From contig CAYTZM010000002.1 in the NCBI GenBank assembly GCA_964442655.1, forward strand, positions 153,237 to 217,236: DNA of 64,000 nt. Reading direction: 5' to 3'. The notes beneath the pieces are model-generated. The model was not told the DNA's origin, ran no database searches, and saw nothing but the letters and a program-made list of their open reading frames with translations. The translations under genes and the position numbers were made by a program. This stretch comes from GCA-002727615 sp964442655 (GTDB lineage Bacteria > Pseudomonadota > Alphaproteobacteria > TMED109). Within the stretch, counting starts at the first letter, position 1, and the number at the start of each line of letters is the position of its first letter. Below are positions 1 through 9,192 of the stretch, piece after piece.

Positions 1-1031
1 ACGACAAAATTATCGGAAACATATAAATCCTCAATAACTTTAAATACATCTTTTAAGTTCGTAACGTTATTAATCTTTTTATTATAACCATAATGTTCTT
101 GACTAGCTTCAGATAAAGTTGATGCAATAAAATCGTCTAAATTATCTAAAACCTTTACAATTCTAGACAATAACAATTTAGCATCTTCTAAAGATTCTAT
201 ATTCTTATTAGTATAATAACGTATTGCATTCGTTTTATTTTTTAAATTATGTGCAATATTTTTTGCATTTAACCAATTTAAATTAGCCTTATTACTTAAA
301 AAAAACTGAAGATAATATATAAAAATAGAAACTAAAAATATACTAATTAAAATAGGAGATAAAATAGATATTAATACTTTTCCCAATTTCATCTCCAAAA
401 TATGAGCATCAGAAAGAACCTGAAAAAATCCTAGTACATTATTATCAAAATTTTTAATAGGAATAACTGTAGAGATAATAAAATTATGGTCTTTATCATT
501 AGAAGCATAAACTCGTAATGTCGCTATGTTTTTATTAGCACATGAAAACTGAGATCCAATATTTTCTTCATTAAATGCTATATAAGGTAAATCTATACAA
601 GTGACTTCCTCGTTATTTAAAAAAATTTCCTTAATAAAAACTGCAACTTTAATAGCTAAATTTCCAATATTTTTCTCAAAAGGATTCTCAATATATTCAT
701 TTATAAAAATAACGCCTTCAGAATGTTCAACAGTACGATAAGTGCTAGAAATAATTTTAATTTTTCCAAAATTATAATTTAAAAAATTTAATTTTTTAAT
801 TTCAATTCTTTCATATTCATCAATTAATTGATCTTGCAAAATATCTGATAAAGTAGACACATCATTTTTTAAAAAATTATTATAAATTTGAATAGTTTCT
901 TTTGAAAAATCTCTTCCTATAGGACTTAAAAAAAGGCCACTAATTATAATAGTCGAAAAAATTCCTAATGATAAAACTATTGTAGAAGATAATAATACTA
1001 AGAATATTCTAATCTTTTCTCCATAATTCAT
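1..1031 (-). CDS. Sensor histidine kinase, partial (C-terminus beyond window)
   Basis: I translated this open frame from ATG at 1031 to the window edge, giving 343 residues without a stop. Two hydrophobic segments (about residues 8-32 and 217-245) enclose a ~185-residue periplasmic sensor region of no family I recognise. The cytoplasmic part contains AHNLKNKTNAIRYY, an H-box-like motif with His261 as the likely phosphorylated residue, followed by DHp-type helices. The ATPase domain would lie beyond position 1. The OmpR-type regulator at 2096-2824 is on the same strand and is the probable partner. The H-box is divergent, so the assignment rests on topology, motif and context. Confidence 0.72.
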   Translation of the reverse strand, partial: MNYGEKIRIFLVLLSSTIVLSLGIFSTIIISGLFLSPIGRDFSKETIQIYNNFLKNDVSTLSDILQDQLIDEYERIEIKKLNFLNYNFGKIKIISSTYRTVEHSEGVIFINEYIENPFEKNIGNLAIKVAVFIKEIFLNNEEVTCIDLPYIAFNEENIGSQFSCANKNIATLRVYASNDKDHNFIISTVIPIKNFDNNVLGFFQVLSDAHILEMKLGKVLISILSPILISIFLVSIFIYYLQFFLSNKANLNWLNAKNIAHNLKNKTNAIRYYTNKNIESLEDAKLLLSRIVKVLDNLDDFIASTLSEASQEHYGYNKKINNVTNLKDVFKVIEDLYVSDNFV

Positions 1032-1142
1032 TTTATAACCCAAAAAATATTTCTACATAAAATATACATAAATTTAATAGTTCATCTTTATATCAACCTT
1101 GCATATTTAAATAATTAATAATTAAATAAAGGAGCTTGTAAG

Positions 1143-2114
1143 TTGACACTTATTATAAAAAATATAACAACCAATATTATTTTTATCATATTACTTTTAA
1201 GTAGTGGCTGTGCATACCATAAAATAGAAAAATTAAAAGAAATGCCTGATAATGTAAATAACTTTTCAAAAGCTTTATCTGATGCATACTTAGAGTTTGC
1301 TCTTAGTGAAATGAATGATATGCACGATGAAGTAGACGCCGCTTACTTTGCAAATAAAGGAATAAATGCAAAATTAGGGCAAAAAGTTTTACCGGAAAAA
1401 GTAAATAATTGGAAAATAGATAAAAAATATCTGCAAGAAGTCAATCTTAAACGTAGTGAGTTGCTTAAGATTATTAATTCAGATAGAGCAAAAAAATTTC
1501 CAATTTTAACAGCAAGAGCACAACTAGGATTTGACTGTTGGCTTGAACAACTTGAAGAAAATTGGCAAACGGAAGATATTGCAAAATGTTACAATATGAT
1601 GAATAGTAATATGCAAACTGTTTCTAACGAAACATCTTCTTCTAATAAAAAAATTACCAAGATTGAAAATATTAAGCAAAAATCAAAAGTAACAGATTTA
1701 GAAATAACCCAAATCAAAGATGTAAAAGAGATTAAAAAAGTAGAAAATACTAATGTTAAGCAAAAATTTGAATTATATTTTGATCATGATGTTTTTAAAT
1801 TAAACTTAAAAATGAAAAACATGATCAATAACATTTTAACAAATTACAATACTAAAAAAGAAACTATAATAGAAATTATTGGACATGCTGATAGATCAGG
1901 TCCTGAAGAATATAACTTAATACTATCAAAATTACGTGCAAATTCTGTAAGACAGCATCTTTTATCAAAAGGTGTATCAGAATTTAATGTAAGCACTTAT
2001 TATTATGGTGAAACAAAACCAAAATTAATAACTGCAGATGGTGTTAAAGAAAAAATTAATAGAAGAGTAGAAATTTTTATAAACAATAAGGAAAGTCAAG
2101 TATCCCGCTTATAA
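1143..2114 (+). CDS. OmpA-family peptidoglycan-associated lipoprotein
   Basis: The 323-residue protein starts at TTG, eight bases after AAAGGAG (1128-1134). Its signal peptide ends in the lipobox LSSGC (Cys23), so it should be lipidated and probably outer-membrane anchored. Residues 24-205 form a helical, charged region ending in a Lys/Glu-rich linker. From about residue 208 there is an OmpA C-terminal peptidoglycan-binding domain (IEIIGHADRSG, LRANSVRQHL, NRRVEIF). It lies between, and opposed to, the histidine kinase and response regulator genes; its 3' end overlaps the regulator's 3' end by 19 bp. A role in envelope sensing with that pair is inference. Confidence 0.85.
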   Translation: MTLIIKNITTNIIFIILLLSSGCAYHKIEKLKEMPDNVNNFSKALSDAYLEFALSEMNDMHDEVDAAYFANKGINAKLGQKVLPEKVNNWKIDKKYLQEVNLKRSELLKIINSDRAKKFPILTARAQLGFDCWLEQLEENWQTEDIAKCYNMMNSNMQTVSNETSSSNKKITKIENIKQKSKVTDLEITQIKDVKEIKKVENTNVKQKFELYFDHDVFKLNLKMKNMINNILTNYNTKKETIIEIIGHADRSGPEEYNLILSKLRANSVRQHLLSKGVSEFNVSTYYYGETKPKLITADGVKEKINRRVEIFINNKESQVSRL

Positions 2115-2824
2115 TCATATTTATAGCCAAATGATTGCACTGTTTTAATTGGATTAAAGTTTTTATCTACTTTTTTTAATTTATCTCTAATAGCCTTTAT
2201 ATGGCTCACAATAGTGTTTTCGAATGTATCTTCTTGAACATTTTCGTCAGCTGCATATCTATACAGTTGATACTTCGAAAACACTTTATTTTGATTCTTC
2301 GCTAAATAGGATAAAATTTCAAATTCCATTTTTGTAAAATGAATTTCTTCATCATTTAAAATTATCATACGAGAATCAAAATTTATTTTTAATGGTAAAA
2401 GTTCTAATAAATTGGAGTCACTTTCAGTAACGGAAATATTATTTTTAATATAATTTGCAAGACTATCAATATCATTCATAAAATCATCCTTATCAAAGAA
2501 AGCCTTGGCATTTGTATAAGACGCCTCCTTCATAATAAATGGATCTTGATTCTTTTGAGATGTCAAAAATACATAGTTTAATGTAGGTATTTCCTTATTA
2601 ATTCTGTTAGCTAACTTAATGCCAGCCTTCGAATTACCTCCCATATTTATATCAATAATAGTTAGTACAGGTTGTATTTTATTCAATTTATATATGGTTT
2701 CTTGATAAGCATTTGACTCAAAATAAATAATAAATATTTCACATCCATGTATTTTTTCTTCAAGTTCTTCCTTTAATAAGTCTATCCATACTTTATCATC
2801 CTCAATTATTACAATACTAACCAT
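2096..2824 (-). CDS. OmpR-family response regulator
   Basis: The 242-residue protein has an N-terminal receiver domain with the acidic pair IIEDD, phosphoacceptor Asp58 in IIDIN and a conserved Lys in AKAFFDKDD. A C-terminal winged-helix DNA-binding domain follows from about residue 145 (FTKMEFEILSYLAKNQNKVF, then TIVSHIKAIRDKLKK and FGYKY). It should be phosphorylated by a membrane kinase, presumably the one at 1-1031. The gene sits seven bases downstream of the MDR reductase gene, so it may be co-transcribed with the mtnA operon, which would be an unusual association. Confidence 0.9.
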   Translation of the reverse strand: MVSIVIIEDDKVWIDLLKEELEEKIHGCEIFIIYFESNAYQETIYKLNKIQPVLTIIDINMGGNSKAGIKLANRINKEIPTLNYVFLTSQKNQDPFIMKEASYTNAKAFFDKDDFMNDIDSLANYIKNNISVTESDSNLLELLPLKINFDSRMIILNDEEIHFTKMEFEILSYLAKNQNKVFSKYQLYRYAADENVQEDTFENTIVSHIKAIRDKLKKVDKNFNPIKTVQSFGYKYDYKRDT

Positions 2825-2831
2825 ATTCTAT

Positions 2832-3854
2832 TTACTCCAAATCGAAATCTATTGTAATTTTTCCTAAATGAGTTCCTTTTTGCATATATGACAAAGCATC
2901 AGGTAAATCTTTAAACTTAAAAGTTGAATCTATAATTGGTTTAACTTCAGATGTATTAAACTTATCTATCATATTTATTAATTCTTCTTTATTACCACAA
3001 GTAATTCCAATTAACCTTGAAGCTTTATAAATCACCCTTCCTATAGGCAATTCTGCTATTCCTCCCGACAATACACCAATTATTCCAATTACAGCCCCTA
3101 CTCTAGAACACTTGATTGACTGCTCAAGCGTTTTGCTTCCTCCTACCTCAACAACAATATCAACCCCTTTTTTATTTGTAACATCTAGAACTTTCTTCCA
3201 CCAATCTTTATTTTTATTATAATTTATTACAAAATCTGCACCAATATCCTTAGCTACCTCCATTCTTTCTTCACTTGATGTTGTAGCAACTACTTTAGCG
3301 TCAAATAATTTAGCTATCTGAATAGCAAAAATAGAAACTCCCCCTAATCCTTGTACTAAAACAATAGAATTTTTGTTGACTTTTCCTTCGGTAACAATTG
3401 TTCGCCAAGCTGTTAAAGCAGCACAAGGCAAAGTAGCTGCTTCTACACAATTCCAATTTTTAGGAGCATGAACGATATTATTCTCCTCAAAAACCATATA
3501 TTCCTGCATTACCCCATCTATCTTACCTCCAAGAGATAATAAGATAGTATTTTCTTCGATACTTCCTGAATCCCATCCTTTGAAAAAAGGAGGAATAACA
3601 ATATCACCTTTTGTAAAGTTTTTTATGTTTTTACCTACTTCTACAATAATTCCTGCGCCATCAGAAATAGGAATGAATGGAGGTTTTCCTCCAGTTTCCC
3701 CATAACCTCCATCTATCATAATTAAATCCCTAAAATTTAAACTAGCAGCTTTCATTTCAACTAAAACTTCATTTTCAGACAAAATTTTAGGTGAATCTTT
3801 ATTTACACTTTTTAAATTTTCAATATTAAAATTATTAAGTTCCCATATTCTCAT
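2832..3854 (-). CDS. MDR-superfamily NAD(P)-dependent alcohol dehydrogenase / quinone reductase-like
   Basis: The 340-residue medium-chain dehydrogenase/reductase has the N-terminal GroES-like fold (FRDLIMIDGGYG, then PFIPISDGAGIIVEVG) and a Rossmann domain with VQGLGGVSIFAIQIAKL as the nucleotide loop. I do not see the cysteine-rich structural zinc loop of classical ADHs, so it belongs with the zinc-independent QOR-like group. It is the third gene of the operon mtnA - aldolase/SDR - MDR. In that setting an attractive substrate is the aldehyde released by the aldolase, such as methylthioacetaldehyde, but this is inference; the family acts on many carbonyls. Confidence 0.85.
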   Translation of the reverse strand: MRIWELNNFNIENLKSVNKDSPKILSENEVLVEMKAASLNFRDLIMIDGGYGETGGKPPFIPISDGAGIIVEVGKNIKNFTKGDIVIPPFFKGWDSGSIEENTILLSLGGKIDGVMQEYMVFEENNIVHAPKNWNCVEAATLPCAALTAWRTIVTEGKVNKNSIVLVQGLGGVSIFAIQIAKLFDAKVVATTSSEERMEVAKDIGADFVINYNKNKDWWKKVLDVTNKKGVDIVVEVGGSKTLEQSIKCSRVGAVIGIIGVLSGGIAELPIGRVIYKASRLIGITCGNKEELINMIDKFNTSEVKPIIDSTFKFKDLPDALSYMQKGTHLGKITIDFDLE

Positions 3855-3866
3855 ATAAATTCCTTT

Positions 3867-5885
3867 TTATCTTGGGGAAGCTGCTATATTTCCACCGTCC
3901 ACAGTCATTATTACACCTGTAGTTCTTTCTGCCAAAGCTAATGACACAAAAGCCTTTGCAACATCTTTAGCTCTTACTTCTAATCCAAGTAAATTACCAG
4001 ACATATATTGTTCTTCATTAACTCCTCTAGCTTTTGATCGTTCTTTAACCATATTTTTTGTTAGTAAGCCTGATCTAATACGATCTGCATTTATTGCATT
4101 TGATCTAATTTTAATACTGGCATAATCAATTGCGTATTGACGCATTAAAGATAATGTTGCTGACTTAGGTATGCCATATGGACCAAAATTTACTCCAGGA
4201 TTTAATGCCTGTTTAGAAACATTAAATAATAATACGCCTCCCATATTTTGTTTTGACATAATATTTATTGCATATTTACTTACACGTTGATGAGCCCAAA
4301 AATTAATTTCAAAACTATCTTTAAATAATTTTTCATCAACAGTTCCTATTTTTCCTTGTTCCGCCATTCCTGCATTAGAGATTAAAATATCTAAACCTCC
4401 ATATTTCTCAGATATTTTATTAAAAACTCCTTCTATATTTTTTATATTTTTTAAATCACAGTAATAACCTATAATATTATATTTGCTTCTAACTCTTTCA
4501 ATTCCTTTTATATCATTATCAAGTATTATTACTTCAGCTCCCAATTCTTTAAATTCTATTGCTGTCGCAAGGCCTATAGTACCTGCACCACCTGTTATTA
4601 CAACTATATTGCCCTCTAAAGTTTTTGGTTTAGTACTATTTAATTTTGCTTGTTCTAATGACCAATATTCTATGTCAAATTGATCAGCCCTAGAAATACT
4701 TTTAAAATGTCCAATCTTTTCTGCATTATAAATTGTTTCTGCTGTAGTCTCTAACAAATCCTTAGCTATATTTAAAGATTTAAAATTTTCTCCCACTACA
4801 AATGCTCCATAACCTTTAACAAATATTATTCTCGGAGAAGCATCTAATTTTTTAATTTTTCCTCCACTTCTGTGTTTATATTTTAAAAAATATGAATTAT
4901 ACTTCTTTTCATAATTTTTTAGATTTTTTAAAATTATACTTTTAAGATTTTTAGTATTTGAATTTAATTCATCTATTATTAATGGAAATGGTTTAATTCT
5001 AATAGCATGATCTGGCGTAACTGGACCAGATAAAGCATACCTATTAACATCTTTTCCAGCAGACATTTTTTTTACATACTTACTTTTTACAAAACAAGTG
5101 AGCATCTTCTTATTTGCTATTTTTGATACTTCACCTCTAATTATAGATGATATATTTATTATATTTAAGCTATCAAATTTTTTATTATTAGAAAATGGAA
5201 TATTATTTCCTTTTTTTATGTAGCTTTCTGCTTTAGAAACCAAGTCTATCATTCTTCCATATGATTCTTTTGCAGTATCTCCAAAAGTAAAAATACCATG
5301 CTTTAATAAAATTAAACCTTTAACATTTGGATTATTTGAATATATTTTTCCACAAGCCTTTGCCAAATCAAACCCTGGCATGACATAATCAATTATCCCA
5401 ACTTTATCTCCATAGATACTTTTTATTAATGATCTCGCGTTACTTTGATCTGTTAATGATAAAATTGCATTTGAATGAGTATGGTCAATATACTTATGAG
5501 GTAAAAAAGCATGCAGTAATGTTTCTACTGATGGATTTGGAGATTTTATATTTAATAATTGCTCTCTTTGTATCCTAACCATATCTTCATCTTTAAGTAT
5601 TTTTAATTTTATTAATTTCCTTAATGGATTTAAATACATAGCTGGTAATCCTTCTGGCTCAATATTTGCCAGATCCCAACCTGAACCTTTAACATGAATT
5701 ATTTCATTATCAAACTCGTCTATAGATTTTAAAGAAGTATTTCCTCCTCCATGCATGACTAGTTTAGGGTTACTACCTAATAAGCGAGATGAATAAACTC
5801 TTAATATTAAATCTTTTGATATATTATATTTAGCATATAAATTTATATAAGAATTTGCTACTTTTTCTGACCATTCATTTTTCAT
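3867..5885 (-). CDS. Bifunctional class II aldolase / short-chain dehydrogenase fusion
   Basis: The 672-residue protein joins two enzymes. The N-terminal ~420 residues form a class II (zinc) aldolase: HTHSNAILSLTD supplies two zinc histidines, KHGIFTFG a third, and GGGNTSLK is the phosphate-binding stretch. The C-terminal domain, from about residue 425, is an SDR with VVITGGAGTIGLATA and a YGIPK (YxxxK) active site. The architecture matches RhaD-type rhamnulose-1-phosphate aldolase/lactaldehyde dehydrogenase fusions, but no other deoxysugar genes are nearby. Adjacent mtnA produces methylthioribulose-1-phosphate, so this fusion may cleave it to DHAP and methylthioacetaldehyde, with the SDR or the next gene converting the aldehyde. 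Architecture is certain; substrate is inferred. Confidence 0.87.
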   Translation of the reverse strand: MKNEWSEKVANSYINLYAKYNISKDLILRVYSSRLLGSNPKLVMHGGGNTSLKSIDEFDNEIIHVKGSGWDLANIEPEGLPAMYLNPLRKLIKLKILKDEDMVRIQREQLLNIKSPNPSVETLLHAFLPHKYIDHTHSNAILSLTDQSNARSLIKSIYGDKVGIIDYVMPGFDLAKACGKIYSNNPNVKGLILLKHGIFTFGDTAKESYGRMIDLVSKAESYIKKGNNIPFSNNKKFDSLNIINISSIIRGEVSKIANKKMLTCFVKSKYVKKMSAGKDVNRYALSGPVTPDHAIRIKPFPLIIDELNSNTKNLKSIILKNLKNYEKKYNSYFLKYKHRSGGKIKKLDASPRIIFVKGYGAFVVGENFKSLNIAKDLLETTAETIYNAEKIGHFKSISRADQFDIEYWSLEQAKLNSTKPKTLEGNIVVITGGAGTIGLATAIEFKELGAEVIILDNDIKGIERVRSKYNIIGYYCDLKNIKNIEGVFNKISEKYGGLDILISNAGMAEQGKIGTVDEKLFKDSFEINFWAHQRVSKYAINIMSKQNMGGVLLFNVSKQALNPGVNFGPYGIPKSATLSLMRQYAIDYASIKIRSNAINADRIRSGLLTKNMVKERSKARGVNEEQYMSGNLLGLEVRAKDVAKAFVSLALAERTTGVIMTVDGGNIAASPR

Positions 5886-5905
5886 TACTTATACCTTATT
5901 TATAA

Positions 5906-7063
5906 TTATTTAAACAAATCTTTAATTCCTTTAATGCTTGCATTACATACTCCTCGATTAGTTATGAGCTTAGTAACTAGTTTTGATGGTGTAACATCAA
6001 AACCAGGATTACAAACTATACACTCATTGCCAACTATTTTTACAGAATTTAACTCGCCTTCTTTATCTAATCCTGTTATATGAGTAACCTCTTTTTTTGA
6101 CCTTTCTTCTATTTCAATATTATTAACCCCAGATTTTAGATTGAAGTCTATGGTAGATTCAGGCAAAGCAACATAAAAAGGAATATTATTATCAAACGCA
6201 CATAGAGCCTTCATGTATGTTCCTATTTTATTACAAACATCTCCATTACTAGCAGTTCTATCTGATCCAACAATGCACATATCTACCATTCCTTTTTGCA
6301 TTAAATGTCCGCCAGCATTATCAACTATTAAAGTATTTGGAACACCATGTTGACTTAATTCCCAACAAGTTAACGAAGCCCCTTGATATCTTGGGCGAGT
6401 TTCATCTACCCAAACATGTATATCAATACCTGAATTAAATGCTTTATAAATAGGGGCTAAAGCTGTTCCCCAATCTACACATGCCAACCACCCTGCATTA
6501 CAATGAGTTAAAATATTTAATGTTGTTTTTGATTTGTATATTTTGTTAATTAAATTTAACCCATTATCACCAATATCAGAACATTGTTTGACAGAGTTCT
6601 CTAATAATGCATTTGATATTTTCCATGCACATATAAACCTATCTGCTTCCTTAAAATTAAGTATTTCCTTAACAAAATTCTCCAAAGCCCATCTTAAATC
6701 TACTGCTGTAGGCCTAGTTTTAACCAAAATATTAAATGCATTATTAATACTTTTTATAGAAGGATCTTCTTTTATTGCAAAGCACATACCATAACTAGCT
6801 GTTACTCCTATAAGTGGTGCACCCCTAACTAACATGTTCTTTATAGCTTTTGTTACATCAGAAATATTACTTAATATTTTATATTCAAGATTATGCGGTA
6901 ATAACGTCTGATCTATAATAGATACTGTATAATCTTTCTTATATTCTATTGCTCTTTTATTACTTCCATTAATTAACAATATTTTACCCTTTTTAATATA
7001 AATACATAATGTATTTGAAAGCTTGTCTAGCATTATATATACATATAAATGAAACTTATACAT
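5906..7063 (-). CDS. mtnA: S-methyl-5-thioribose-1-phosphate isomerase
   Basis: The enzyme converts methylthioribose-1-phosphate to methylthioribulose-1-phosphate in methylthioadenosine salvage. The sequence has the family's substrate loop RGAPLIGVTASYG, the catalytic cysteine in THCNAGWLA, and the general acid/base Asp in IVGSDRTASNGDV. At 385 residues it is slightly longer than usual; the first ~10 residues may be non-native (a second ATG is at 7033), and I see no clear Shine-Dalgarno at either start. It heads a minus-strand operon with the aldolase-SDR fusion and the MDR gene. Only 28 bp separate it from divergent purB. No mtnP, mtnK or mtnBCD gene occurs in the window. Confidence 0.93.
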   Translation of the reverse strand: MYKFHLYVYIMLDKLSNTLCIYIKKGKILLINGSNKRAIEYKKDYTVSIIDQTLLPHNLEYKILSNISDVTKAIKNMLVRGAPLIGVTASYGMCFAIKEDPSIKSINNAFNILVKTRPTAVDLRWALENFVKEILNFKEADRFICAWKISNALLENSVKQCSDIGDNGLNLINKIYKSKTTLNILTHCNAGWLACVDWGTALAPIYKAFNSGIDIHVWVDETRPRYQGASLTCWELSQHGVPNTLIVDNAGGHLMQKGMVDMCIVGSDRTASNGDVCNKIGTYMKALCAFDNNIPFYVALPESTIDFNLKSGVNNIEIEERSKKEVTHITGLDKEGELNSVKIVGNECIVCNPGFDVTPSKLVTKLITNRGVCNASIKGIKDLFK

Positions 7064-7091
7064 TATATAACAATTTTTAAGGTTTATTAAA

Positions 7092-8390
7092 ATGATCCCA
7101 AGATATAGTCGTCCCGAAATGACAAATATATGGAGCCAACAAAATAAATTCCAAACCTGGCTAGAAATTGAAAAATATGCTTGTGAAGCCCAGGAAAAAC
7201 TAGGAGTAATTCCTAAAGGTATATCTAAACAAATAGAAAAGAAAGGTAAGTTTGAAATTAAAAAAATAGATAAACTTGAAAAAAAAGTAAAACATGATGT
7301 TATAGCCTTTCTAACTAATTTAGCAGAACATGTAGGTCCTAAAGCAAGATTTATTCACCAAGGTATGACTTCTTCAGATGTATTAGATACCTGTTTTAAT
7401 ATCCAACTCAAAAAATCTAGTGAACTTCTAGATAAAGGTTTAACAAGGTTACTCAAAGCCTTAAGAAAAAAAGCTTATAAAAGCAAAAACATGATTTGCA
7501 TTGGTAGAAGTCATGGAGTTCATGCCGAACCAACCACTATGGGCCTAAAATTTGCCTACGCATACGCAGAATTTAACAGATGTAAAGAAAGATTAAAAAT
7601 AGCTAATTCTGAAATTTCAACTTGTAAAATATCTGGGGCTGTAGGCACTTTTGCAAATATTAATCCAAAAGTTGAAGAATACGTGGCAAAAAAAATGAAA
7701 CTTAAAGTTGAAACAATTTCTACACAAATCTCTCCTAGAGACAGACATGCAATGTTTTTTTCCGTACTAGGTATAATAGCTAGTTCAATAGAGAGATTAG
7801 CAATAGAAATAAGACATTTACAAAGAACAGAGGTAAGAGAGGCAGAAGAAATGTTTAGTATAGGACAAAAAGGAAGTTCTGCTATGCCTCATAAAAGAAA
7901 CCCTATATTAACAGAAAACATTACAGGCCTTGCTAGATTAGTAAGATCATCAGTTATACCAGCTCAAGAAAATATCGCGTTATGGCATGAAAGAGATATT
8001 TCTCATTCTTCAGTAGAAAGAGTAATAGGACCAGATTCAACAATTACACTAGACTTTGCTATACATCGCTTAGCTAATGTAATAGAAAATTTAGTTCTTT
8101 ATCCGCAAAACATGCAGAAAAATCTTAATCATCTTGGGGGCCTTCATTTTAGTCAAGGAATTTTATTAGAACTTACCCAAGCTGGAATGAGCAGAGAAAA
8201 AGCCTATAATATTGTTCAAAAATGCGCAATGAAAGTATGGGATAATAAAGAAGATTTTAAAACTTTACTTATTCAAGATAATGAAGTTAAAAAATATTTA
8301 AATTCAAAGCAAATTGAGAAATTATTTAATATTAACAAACATATAAAAAATGTTTCTTATATTTTTAATAGAGTTTTCAATAATAAATAA
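7092..8390 (+). CDS. purB: Adenylosuccinate lyase
   Basis: The 432-residue enzyme of the fumarase/aspartase superfamily acts twice in purine synthesis, releasing fumarate from SAICAR and from adenylosuccinate. The signature loop GSSAMPHKRNPILTENITG, the MTSSDVLDT motif and the catalytic-His region GRSHGVHAEPTTMG are all present. It starts the purine run on the plus strand (purB, NRDE protein, purC, purS, purQ, purL) and is divergent from mtnA. Length and motifs are those of a complete gene. Confidence 0.97.
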   Translation: MIPRYSRPEMTNIWSQQNKFQTWLEIEKYACEAQEKLGVIPKGISKQIEKKGKFEIKKIDKLEKKVKHDVIAFLTNLAEHVGPKARFIHQGMTSSDVLDTCFNIQLKKSSELLDKGLTRLLKALRKKAYKSKNMICIGRSHGVHAEPTTMGLKFAYAYAEFNRCKERLKIANSEISTCKISGAVGTFANINPKVEEYVAKKMKLKVETISTQISPRDRHAMFFSVLGIIASSIERLAIEIRHLQRTEVREAEEMFSIGQKGSSAMPHKRNPILTENITGLARLVRSSVIPAQENIALWHERDISHSSVERVIGPDSTITLDFAIHRLANVIENLVLYPQNMQKNLNHLGGLHFSQGILLELTQAGMSREKAYNIVQKCAMKVWDNKEDFKTLLIQDNEVKKYLNSKQIEKLFNINKHIKNVSYIFNRVFNNK

Positions 8391-8399
8391 ACTAAACAA

Positions 8400-9140
8400 A
8401 TGTGCACACTTATAATTTTATATCGTCCAAATGATAAATGGCCATTATTGGTTGGAGGAAACAGAGATGAGATGGTTAATCGTCCATGGCTAGAACCAGC
8501 TAATCATTGGAGCAATAAGATATGTGCAGGTAAAGATATTCTTGCAGGAGGTACATGGTTTGGAATAAATAATCAAGGAATGGTTGCATCGGTATTAAAT
8601 AGAATAAATAGTTTAGGGAATGATAAAAATAAAAAAAGCAGAGGAATTATTCCAATTGATATATTAAATAAAGATAATATAGAAGAAGCTATAAATTATG
8701 TTAAAAATATTAATACTCAGAACTATAAACCATTTAATTTATTTTTCGGAAACAATCAAAAGGCATTTTGGGCCAAAGGAACCAATAATAATAAAATAAT
8801 ATTAAATAATATTACTCCAGGAATGCATTTCTTAGATAGTTATGACTTAAATAGTTTAAAATCTCCAAAATTTAATTACAATTTAAAACTTTTTAAAAAT
8901 TTAAAAACACCAAATCCAGATAAAAATTCATGGATTTCCTGGAAAAAATTTTTTCTAAATGACCAACATTCTAATGATCAACCCCTTTCAGCTATTAATA
9001 TAAAAAACAATAAAAACAATTATGGTACTTTATGTACAAATTTTGTGGCTCTTCCAAATTCGAATAAATTAAAAACAGTCTTTTTATTTAAAAATCACTT
9101 AAAAAAGAATAAAAATTTTTATCAAATCAAAACTTTATAG
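8400..9140 (+). CDS. NRDE/TANGO2-family protein
   Basis: The 246-residue protein begins MCTLIILYRP and carries the family motif VGGNRDEM, followed by GGTWFGIN and the conserved VASVLNR stretch. These define the NRDE (TANGO2/Ser-rich) family with an Ntn-hydrolase-like N-terminal Cys2. Family members have been linked to haem trafficking and Golgi organisation in eukaryotes; the bacterial biochemical role is not settled. It sits nine bases after purB and ahead of purC, so it is probably co-transcribed with the purine genes. Confidence 0.85.
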   Translation: MCTLIILYRPNDKWPLLVGGNRDEMVNRPWLEPANHWSNKICAGKDILAGGTWFGINNQGMVASVLNRINSLGNDKNKKSRGIIPIDILNKDNIEEAINYVKNINTQNYKPFNLFFGNNQKAFWAKGTNNNKIILNNITPGMHFLDSYDLNSLKSPKFNYNLKLFKNLKTPNPDKNSWISWKKFFLNDQHSNDQPLSAINIKNNKNNYGTLCTNFVALPNSNKLKTVFLFKNHLKKNKNFYQIKTL

Positions 9141-9192
9141 ATTGCTCTAATATTAATAATTGCTATATTAAATATAAATTACTAAGGATATT

